Shown here: positions 57,970 through 64,000 of the stretch, piece after piece | How positions within the stretch are numbered: the first letter of the stretch is position 1 | Layout of the letters: each line of letters opens with the position of its first letter | Assembly: GCA_020635515.1 (NCBI GenBank) | Contig: JACJZS010000002.1 | Coordinates: 1,164,001-1,228,000 of the forward strand | Source: Flavobacteriales bacterium | GTDB taxonomy: Bacteria; Bacteroidota; Bacteroidia; Flavobacteriales; Weeksellaceae | Reading direction: 5' to 3' | Length of the DNA: 64,000 nt | Position numbers and translations under genes: made by a program | Notes under the pieces: model-generated | What the model saw: the letters and a program-made list of their open reading frames with translations, nothing else | Databases searched by the model: none | What the model was told of the DNA's origin: nothing

Positions 57970-59217
57970 TTAGTATTTTTTGAACAAAACACAAGCATTG
58001 TGTCCTCCAAATCCAAAAGTATTACTCAAGGCATAAGTTACATCTTTTTCTTTAGGTGTATTGAATGTGAAATCTAGTTTAGGGTCTATATTTTCATCAT
58101 CGGTAAAATGGTTTATAGTTGGAGGTACTTTTGAGTGAAGTATCGCACCAATTGAAGCAATTGCTTCAACAACACCTGCGGCACCTAATAGGTGTCCTGT
58201 CATTGATTTTGTAGAGTTTATTTGAATATTGTATGCACTTTCTCCAAATAAATCAACTATAGCTTTTGATTCTGCTATATCTCCTAATGGAGTAGAAGTA
58301 CCATGCATATTGATTGCATCTACCATATCTGGCGTAACTCCAGCATCTTCTAAAGTAGCTTTCATTACATTGTATGCACCTAGGCCTTCTGGGTGTGGAG
58401 CGGTCATATGATACGCATCTGCACTTAAACCTCCACCTACTAGTTCAGCGTAAATAGTAGCTCCTCGTGTTATAGCATGTTCATACTCTTCTAGGATTAA
58501 GCAACCAGCACCTTCACCAAGAACAAACCCATCTCTGTCTTTATCAAATGGTCTTGAAGCGGTTTTATAATCATCGTTTCGAGTGGATAATGCGTGTAGA
58601 GAATTAAATCCACCAACACCACTTGCTGTAACAGCCGCTTCAGAACCTCCTGCAACTATTATATCTGCTTTTCCTAATTGAATTAGCATTCGGGCATCAA
58701 TTAAGGCGTTTGTAGAAGAGGCACATGCGGAAACAGTTGCGTAATTAGGTCCACGGAAACCATATTGTATCGAAATATTTCCAGGAGTAATGTCTGCAAT
58801 CATTTTAGGAATGAAAAATGGGTTAAACCTTGGTGTTCCATTTCCTGTTGCATAGTTTGTAACTTCTTCTTCAAAAGTTTTAAGTCCACCAATTCCAGAT
58901 CCCCAAATAACACCAACTCTATTTTTGTTTATTGAGTCGTTATTTATTCCTGAATGTTCAACAGCTTCTCTAGCGGCAATTATACCAAGCTGAGTACAAC
59001 GATCCATTTTTCGAACTTCTTTTCTGTCGAAATGGTCTTCTGGATTGTAGTTTTTTACTTCGCAAGCGAATTGGGTTTTAAAGTGAGTAGCATCAAATAG
59101 GGTAATGGGAGCAGAACCACTGGTTCCCTCAATTATGTTGTTCCAAAATTCCGTATAGGTATTTCCGACAGGTGTAAACGCACCAATCCCTGTAACTACT
59201 ACTCGCTTTAATCCCAT
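57970..59217 (-). CDS. fabF: 3-oxoacyl-ACP synthase II
   Basis: FabF extends acyl-ACP by two carbons in fatty acid synthesis. The 415 residues carry catalytic Cys165 in VSACASSTNAL, the two histidines in NMHGTSTPLGD and SNTFGFGGHNA, and the TKSMTGHLLGAAGVVEA motif, so all catalytic positions are present. It starts 8 nt after acpP, the usual order acpP-fabF-rnc. Confidence 0.96.
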   Translation of the reverse strand: MGLKRVVVTGIGAFTPVGNTYTEFWNNIIEGTSGSAPITLFDATHFKTQFACEVKNYNPEDHFDRKEVRKMDRCTQLGIIAAREAVEHSGINNDSINKNRVGVIWGSGIGGLKTFEEEVTNYATGNGTPRFNPFFIPKMIADITPGNISIQYGFRGPNYATVSACASSTNALIDARMLIQLGKADIIVAGGSEAAVTASGVGGFNSLHALSTRNDDYKTASRPFDKDRDGFVLGEGAGCLILEEYEHAITRGATIYAELVGGGLSADAYHMTAPHPEGLGAYNVMKATLEDAGVTPDMVDAINMHGTSTPLGDIAESKAIVDLFGESAYNIQINSTKSMTGHLLGAAGVVEAIASIGAILHSKVPPTINHFTDDENIDPKLDFTFNTPKEKDVTYALSNTFGFGGHNACVLFKKY

Positions 59218-59225
59218 AAATAATA

Positions 59226-59462
59226 TTATTTATTAACTTCTTCTATATAAGATACCGCTTGTCCTACAGTTGCTATTTTTTCAGCTTGATCGTCTGGTAT
59301 TTGAATATCGAATTCTTTTTCAAATTCCATAATTAATTCTACTGTATCCAATGAATCTGCACCTAAATCATTAGTGAAACTTGCTTCTGTAGTAACTTCT
59401 GATTCGTCAACTCCTAATTTGTCAACGATAATCGCTTTAACTCTAGATGTAATATCTGACAT
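59226..59462 (-). CDS. acpP: Acyl carrier protein
   Basis: The 78-residue acidic protein carries the phosphopantetheine attachment Ser37 in LGADSLDTVELIMEFEKEF, identical in pattern to housekeeping ACPs. It is the first gene of the acpP-fabF-rnc-pyk operon and sits behind a full consensus promoter. Confidence 0.97.
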   Translation of the reverse strand: MSDITSRVKAIIVDKLGVDESEVTTEASFTNDLGADSLDTVELIMEFEKEFDIQIPDDQAEKIATVGQAVSYIEEVNK

Positions 59463-59488
59463 AACTTAATAAAATTTAAATTCAACGG

Positions 59489-59516
59489 CAAAGATATAAA
59501 ATAAACTTTAATTCAA
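59489..59516 (-). promoter_or_regulatory. Consensus promoter TTG-N17-TATCTTTG of the acpP operon
   Basis: On the minus strand TTG (59514-59516) is followed by 17 nt and TATCTTTG (59489-59496). The acpP ATG is 26 nt downstream of the element. Both boxes and the spacing fit the Bacteroidota vegetative promoter. Confidence 0.85.
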
Positions 59517-59594
59517 AAAAAGATTTGTGCTCAGTTGATTTTTTTGTAATAAAAGGAAAGGTTTTCTACATTTACGAAATTAAAAAGTAAAATA

Positions 59595-60209
59595 ATGCAT
59601 ATTGCAATAACAGGGAACATAGGAGCAGGTAAGACAACATTAACTAAATTATTAGCAAAACATTATAAGTGGACTCCGCAGTTTGAAGATGTAGATACGA
59701 ATCCGTATTTGAATGATTTTTATACGGATATGGAAAAGTGGTCGTTTAATTTGCAGATTTACTTTCTTGGTTCACGTTTTCGTCAAATAAAAGAAATTCG
59801 TGAAAGTGGAATGGATATTATTCAAGATAGAACGATATATGAAGATGCATATATATTTGCGGATAATTTACATGATATGAACTTGCTTTCTGCTAGAGAT
59901 TATAAAAATTATTTAAGTCTTTTTGAGCTTATGAAAGAGCATGTACAAGCTCCTGATCTATTAATTTATCTTCGTGGGTCTGTTCCTGTATTGGTAAATC
60001 AAATCTATAAAAGAGGGAGGGATTATGAGTCTTCAATCAGTATTGACTATCTTTCTCGTTTGAATGAAAAGTATGAAAATTGGATACAATCTTATGACGA
60101 AGGAAAATTGTTAATTATAGATGTAGACAAGGTAAATTTTGTAGATAAGGAGGAAGATTTGGGATTAGTGATAGAAAATATAGATGCAGAGATTAATGGA
60201 TTATTTTAA
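59595..60209 (+). CDS. Deoxynucleoside kinase (dNK family)
   Basis: The 204 residues have the P-loop GNIGAGKTT (7-15), the FEDVDTNPYLNDFY substrate segment, the DRTIYEDAYIFA motif (family DRS-type) and a lid-like region with RGRDYE. It phosphorylates deoxynucleosides for salvage; the base preference (dA, dG or dC) is not visible. It starts an operon with a sugar transporter and a glycoside hydrolase (27-nt gap). A near-consensus -7 sequence TACATTTA lies upstream at about 59563-59576. Confidence 0.88.
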   Translation: MHIAITGNIGAGKTTLTKLLAKHYKWTPQFEDVDTNPYLNDFYTDMEKWSFNLQIYFLGSRFRQIKEIRESGMDIIQDRTIYEDAYIFADNLHDMNLLSARDYKNYLSLFELMKEHVQAPDLLIYLRGSVPVLVNQIYKRGRDYESSISIDYLSRLNEKYENWIQSYDEGKLLIIDVDKVNFVDKEEDLGLVIENIDAEINGLF

Positions 60210-60236
60210 ATTTTAACAAAATAAACGATAAGAATT

Positions 60237-61886
60237 ATGAGTACATTGAAACCTACAAATTATCCTGCATTGTATATGCTGATAGTTGTTTTCTTTTTTT
60301 GGGGATTTATAGCAGCAGGAAACAGTGTTTTTATTCCATTTTGTAAGCACTATTTTGGTCTTGACCAGTTTCAGAGTCAGCTGGTTGATTTTGCTTTTTA
60401 TGGTGCATACTATTTGGGAGCACTAGTCTTGTTTATTTCAGGCAATTCCTCAGGAAAAGATTTAGTTGGGCAATGGGGATATAAAAAAAGTATCGTTTAT
60501 GGATTGCTTTTTTCTGCATTAGGAGCCGCGGCTATGATATTTGCAGTAAATGGAAAATCCTTCCCTGGAATGTTGATAGGTTTATTTGTGGTGGCACTTG
60601 GGTTTTCGATTCAGCAAACTGCAGCAAATCCTTTTGCAATATTATTAGGTGATCCTTCTACAGGTTCTACACGTGTGAATTTAGGTGGAGGAATCAACTC
60701 TTTTGGAACGATGATAGGTCCTTTGATTGTCGCATTTGCTCTTTTTGGTTCTTCCAAGGCAGTAACCGATGATATGATTTCCTCGTTGGATTTGAATAAA
60801 GTTATTGTTTTATATGTGGTGGTAGGAGTTCTTTTTGTGTTGGCAGCATCGCTGTTTGGTTTTTCTAAATCAGTTCCTAATGGAGTTAGTGAAGAAAAAA
60901 CGGAAAAGGCGAATAAGGCAATGAAAAGTCTGATGATTATCACAGGATTGCTCATTGTTATTTTTAGTCAAGTATTTAATAGTTATTCTGCTTCTTATTT
61001 GACTACACATCAAGATTTAGAGCAAGTAGAATATTTTAGAGTGTTGATGTTATTTTTGGCGTTGGTAGTGATTGTAGGAGGTTTGGTGTATTCTTATTTT
61101 TTATCTCAGAAGAAATCAGAAGGTTGGGGAGCAATGCAGTATCCGCAATTGGTTTTAGGTATGTTGGGTATATTTATTTATGTAGGAGTGGAAGTTGCTA
61201 TCGGTTCTAATCTTGGAGAACTTTTAAAGCAAAAGGAATTTGGAGGGTACGAGTCTTCGAGTATAGCACCGTTTATTTCTATGTATTGGGGGAGTTTAAT
61301 GATTGGACGTTGGGCAGGAGCGATTTCTGCATTTAATTTTTCTAATCAGTGGAGGAAAATATTGACTTTTGTAGTTCCGCTAGTGGCTTTTGGTTTAATT
61401 TTATTATCAAATTCTATTGCTAAATACGATGTTTCTGATTTGTATTGGTATATAATATGTGTGGTAGTTCAAATTATAGCATTTTATATAGCTGATGACA
61501 GACCTGCAAAGTCGTTAATTATTTTTGGAATTTTAGGAATTATCTCTATGATTATAGGAATGCTTACGAGTGGATTGGTTGCGGTATATGCATTTTTAAG
61601 TGGAGGATTGTTTTGTTCCATTTTGTGGCCTTGCATCTTTACACTTTCTATTGCAGGTTTAGGAAAATACACTTCTCAGGGTTCTGCGTTTTTAATTATG
61701 ATGATTCTTGGAGGAGCAATAATTCCACCGATTCAAGGGAAACTTTCTGATATTATAGGAATTCATTTTTCATTTATAATACCTGTACTATGCTTCGGTT
61801 ATTTGGCATTTTTTGGTATAAAAGTAAAGTCAATTCTCAAAAGTCAAGGTATAGATTTCGATGAAAAAGTAGAAAGTTTACATTAA
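60237..61886 (+). CDS. Sugar MFS transporter (FHS/FucP-like), extended
   Basis: The 549-residue permease has the start YMLIVVFFFWGFIAAGNSVFIPFCKHYFGLDQFQSQLVDFAFYGAYYLGAL and the FVVALGFSIQQTAANPF motif of the fucose/galactose/glucose:H+ symporter family. It is longer than the usual 410-440 residues, with about 14 hydrophobic helices and an inserted loop near 215-230. In Bacteroidota such transporters pair with GH97 genes for maltose or glucose use, as here (10-nt gap to the GH97 gene). The substrate is inferred from that neighbour. Confidence 0.85.
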   Translation: MSTLKPTNYPALYMLIVVFFFWGFIAAGNSVFIPFCKHYFGLDQFQSQLVDFAFYGAYYLGALVLFISGNSSGKDLVGQWGYKKSIVYGLLFSALGAAAMIFAVNGKSFPGMLIGLFVVALGFSIQQTAANPFAILLGDPSTGSTRVNLGGGINSFGTMIGPLIVAFALFGSSKAVTDDMISSLDLNKVIVLYVVVGVLFVLAASLFGFSKSVPNGVSEEKTEKANKAMKSLMIITGLLIVIFSQVFNSYSASYLTTHQDLEQVEYFRVLMLFLALVVIVGGLVYSYFLSQKKSEGWGAMQYPQLVLGMLGIFIYVGVEVAIGSNLGELLKQKEFGGYESSSIAPFISMYWGSLMIGRWAGAISAFNFSNQWRKILTFVVPLVAFGLILLSNSIAKYDVSDLYWYIICVVVQIIAFYIADDRPAKSLIIFGILGIISMIIGMLTSGLVAVYAFLSGGLFCSILWPCIFTLSIAGLGKYTSQGSAFLIMMILGGAIIPPIQGKLSDIIGIHFSFIIPVLCFGYLAFFGIKVKSILKSQGIDFDEKVESLH

Positions 61887-61893
61887 AGGAGGG
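61885..61893 (+). promoter_or_regulatory. Strong Shine-Dalgarno before the GH97 gene
   Basis: AAAGGAGGG lies 3 nt before the ATG and overlaps the stop codon of the transporter gene. Such purine-rich sites are rare in this window, so translation of the GH97 gene may be unusually efficient. Confidence 0.6.
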
Positions 61894-61896
61894 AAT

Positions 61897-63966
61897 ATGC
61901 ATAAAATAATTTTCATAGTATTTTTTATGATTTCAATATTCATAAATGCACAAGTTTTATACTCTCCGAATAAAGATTTTAAAATGGAATTTTCATTGGA
62001 AGATGGTATTCCTCAGTATAAATTGACGTATAAAGGAGAGCCAATAATTAAAAAAAGCCAATTGGGACTTGAGCTAAAGGGAAAGAAATTAGTGGAAGAT
62101 TTTGATGTTTTGGGTTCAAGTACTTCAACTTTTAATGAAACATGGAGTCCAGTTTTGGGAGAATATTCTGAAATTAGGAATAATTACAATGAACTGTTAG
62201 TTGAGTTGCAACAGCAAGACTCAGAAATTAAGTTAAATCTTGTTTTTAGATTGTACGATAGCGGTTTAGGGTTTAGGTATGAGATTCCCGCACAAAAAGA
62301 GATTCATTATTTTGAATTAATGAATGAAAATACGGAATTTAATCTTACAGGAAACCATAAAGCATTTTGGATACCAGGAGATTATGATTCTCAAGAGTAT
62401 GTGTATAACGAAACAAAACTAAGTGAAATAGACAACGATAAATTAAATCTAAATAATGGAGTTTCTGTGAAATCTATAGGAGGAAGATATGTTGTTCAAT
62501 CTCCCTTGATGATGAAGACGGAAGATAGTATCTATGTTACTATTTTTGAAGCAGCAGTGGATAATTATCCCGTAATGCATCTTAACTTAGATAAGGAAAA
62601 ATATTCTTTTCAAGCTAATTTAGCGTCTAATACTGTGGGAAGTACAGCATTTTTAAGAACACCATTCCATTCTCCTTGGAGGACAATAATTGCAAGTGAT
62701 GATGCTCGTGAAATACTCTCGGCAAACAGAATGATTTTAAATTTGAATGAACCGTCTAAAATAGAAGACACCTCTTGGATTAAACCAATGAAATACGTTG
62801 GTGTTTGGTGGGAAATGCATGTAGGGAAAAGTACTTGGGAATATGGAAAAGAAGAAAACGGCATATTGATTCCTAACGGAAAGCATGGTGCTACTACGGA
62901 AAATACAAAAAGATATATCGATTTCGCTTCAAAATACGGATTCGATGGGGTTTTAGTTGAAGGTTGGAATGTGGGTTGGGAAGATTGGTTTGGGAACTGG
63001 AAAGAAGATGTTTTTGATTTTATAACTCCTTATCCTGATTTTGACATAAAAGAAGTTTCTGAGTATGCAAAATCAAAAAATGTAGAATTAATTATGCATC
63101 ATGAAACGTCAGCGTCAGTATCTAATTATGAGCGTTGGCTCGATAGAGCGATGGATTTGATGAATGAATATGACTACTCTGCTGTAAAAACAGGATATGT
63201 TGGAAAAATTATTCCAAGAGGAGAGTATCACGACGGACAAACAATGGTAAACCATTTTAATTATGTAGCAAAAACAATGGCAGACAATAAAAAGATGGTA
63301 AATTCCCATGAAAGTACTCGTCCTACAGGAATGCACAGAACCTATCCGAATTATGTGTCAGCAGAGGCGGCTCGTGGAAATGAGTTTAATGCTTGGAGTA
63401 AAGGAAATCCGCCATCACACGAAACTATACTTCCTTTTACTCGATTGATGGGAGGTCCTATGGATTATACACCAGGTATTTTTGAGATAAAAATGAATCA
63501 TTATAATCCCAACTCTGATTTTCAAGTTCATACGACATTAGCAAAACAATTGGCTCTTTATGTAACGATGTATTCGCCTATCCAAATGGCGGCAGATTTA
63601 CCAGAAAATTACGAACGTTATTCCGATGCGTTTCAGTTTATTGTTGATGTTCCTGCTGATTGGCAAGATACCAAGATACTTGAAGCAGAACCAAATGATT
63701 ATGTAGTAATTGCAAGAAAGAAAAAGGGGAAAGATGAGTGGTTCTTAGGTGCAATTACTGATGAAAATGCTCGGAATTTTAAGGTAAAACTGGATTTTCT
63801 GAATAAGAATAAGAAATATAAAGCTGTAATTTATGAAGATGGAAAAGACGCTCACTGGAAAGACAATCCTAAATCATATAAAATACGAGAGTTAACGGTG
63901 GATTCTAAAACAGTTTTAAAGTTAAACTTAGCAGAAGGAGGAGGAACAGCAATTCACTTTAAATAG
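61897..63966 (+). CDS. susB: Glycoside hydrolase family 97 (SusB-like alpha-glucosidase)
   Basis: The 689-residue protein has a signal peptide (about 1-18, ending IFINAQ), an N-terminal beta-sandwich (about 20-280), a catalytic TIM barrel (about 290-580) and a C-terminal beta-sandwich. In the barrel, DGVLVEGWNVGWEDW (Glu355), NSHESTRPTG (Glu472) and AARGNEFNAW (Glu496) occupy the acid/base positions of inverting GH97 alpha-glucosidases such as SusB. It hydrolyses alpha-linked glucosides in the periplasm, feeding the transporter upstream. A family member that acts on alpha-galactosides with retention lacks these Glu positions, so alpha-glucosidase is favoured. Confidence 0.9.
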   Translation: MHKIIFIVFFMISIFINAQVLYSPNKDFKMEFSLEDGIPQYKLTYKGEPIIKKSQLGLELKGKKLVEDFDVLGSSTSTFNETWSPVLGEYSEIRNNYNELLVELQQQDSEIKLNLVFRLYDSGLGFRYEIPAQKEIHYFELMNENTEFNLTGNHKAFWIPGDYDSQEYVYNETKLSEIDNDKLNLNNGVSVKSIGGRYVVQSPLMMKTEDSIYVTIFEAAVDNYPVMHLNLDKEKYSFQANLASNTVGSTAFLRTPFHSPWRTIIASDDAREILSANRMILNLNEPSKIEDTSWIKPMKYVGVWWEMHVGKSTWEYGKEENGILIPNGKHGATTENTKRYIDFASKYGFDGVLVEGWNVGWEDWFGNWKEDVFDFITPYPDFDIKEVSEYAKSKNVELIMHHETSASVSNYERWLDRAMDLMNEYDYSAVKTGYVGKIIPRGEYHDGQTMVNHFNYVAKTMADNKKMVNSHESTRPTGMHRTYPNYVSAEAARGNEFNAWSKGNPPSHETILPFTRLMGGPMDYTPGIFEIKMNHYNPNSDFQVHTTLAKQLALYVTMYSPIQMAADLPENYERYSDAFQFIVDVPADWQDTKILEAEPNDYVVIARKKKGKDEWFLGAITDENARNFKVKLDFLNKNKKYKAVIYEDGKDAHWKDNPKSYKIRELTVDSKTVLKLNLAEGGGTAIHFK

Positions 63967-64000
63967 TATATGATTTTTGATAGGTTTTCTGCCTCGGTTT

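Noticed and set aside
1..64000. CRISPR arrays, tRNA or rRNA genes, integrase/transposase genes
   Set aside because: None was recognised on reading either strand; the repeats found are pairs or short tandems, not spaced arrays.

Overview
The window is AT-rich, densely coded bacterial DNA of Bacteroidota type, most likely order Flavobacteriales. The reasons are the lineage-typical families (PorX, the DUF4254, DUF4492 and DUF4837 proteins, an IPExxxVDY-type protein between pyk and rnc, GH97/SusB, TonB-dependent receptors with carboxypeptidase-like N-termini), the near absence of Shine-Dalgarno sequences, and the repeated Bacteroidota -7 promoter element TAnnTTTG, sometimes with TTG 17-20 nt upstream. 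No rRNA, tRNA, CRISPR array or transposase was recognised. No gene-free stretch exceeds about 300 bases.

Layout. 1-10.3 kb: end of an N-carbamoylputrescine amidase; the udk-divIC-methyltransferase operon; lpxD-like and sucD; an outer-membrane barrel; a membrane protein and CvpA; a GNAT enzyme; porX (type IX secretion regulator), tsaE and alanine dehydrogenase. 10.3-16.1 kb: a BaiN/HI0933-like flavoprotein, an inserted AAA/DUF4143 ATPase bracketed by a 19-bp direct repeat, a KdsC-like phosphatase, a DUF2520 protein, a GGCT-like protein and mtaB. 16.2-21.7 kb: a metal-acquisition locus (probably copper) of two convergent TonB-dependent receptors, each preceded by a small Cys/His-rich protein and sharing one terminator. 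21.8-26.4 kb: nadC, then a toxin-antitoxin pair lying between two direct repeats, its toxin frameshifted by a 17-bp tandem duplication, then a 984-residue TPR protein.

26.5-36.5 kb holds the most system-like locus. An XRE regulator is divergent from a run encoding a CesT/YbjN-like protein, PspA/IM30, an OB-fold NfeD/YqiJ-like membrane protein, a flotillin, a tiny two-helix membrane protein and a 1607-residue DNA-repair-ATPase-type AAA protein. It looks like an envelope-stress or membrane-remodelling module.

36.6-47.6 kb: miaB, an accessory YhcG-type nuclease, a DinB/YfiT protein, a sigma-54 activator, lptE, a TPR protein and secG; then osmC-like, metZ and a cytochrome bd operon (DUF4492-cydA-cydB plus a newly seen 39-codon CydX-like frame). 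47.7-55.3 kb: a NUMOD4/HNH-type protein, lolD, DUF4254, DUF4837, a small tatA, two periplasmic peptidyl-prolyl isomerases and a CNNM/CBS protein. 55.3-59.5 kb: the acpP-fabF-rnc-IPExxxVDY-pyk operon behind a full consensus promoter. 59.6-64 kb: deoxynucleoside kinase, a sugar MFS transporter and a GH97 alpha-glucosidase.

The housekeeping genes cover envelope biogenesis (lpxD-like, lptE, lolD, divIC, surA-like, tatA, secG), tRNA modification (tsaE, mtaB, miaB), fatty acid synthesis and central metabolism. Accessory insertions (DUF4143 ATPase, toxin-antitoxin, probably YhcG and NUMOD4) sit at the edges of conserved operons without breaking them.
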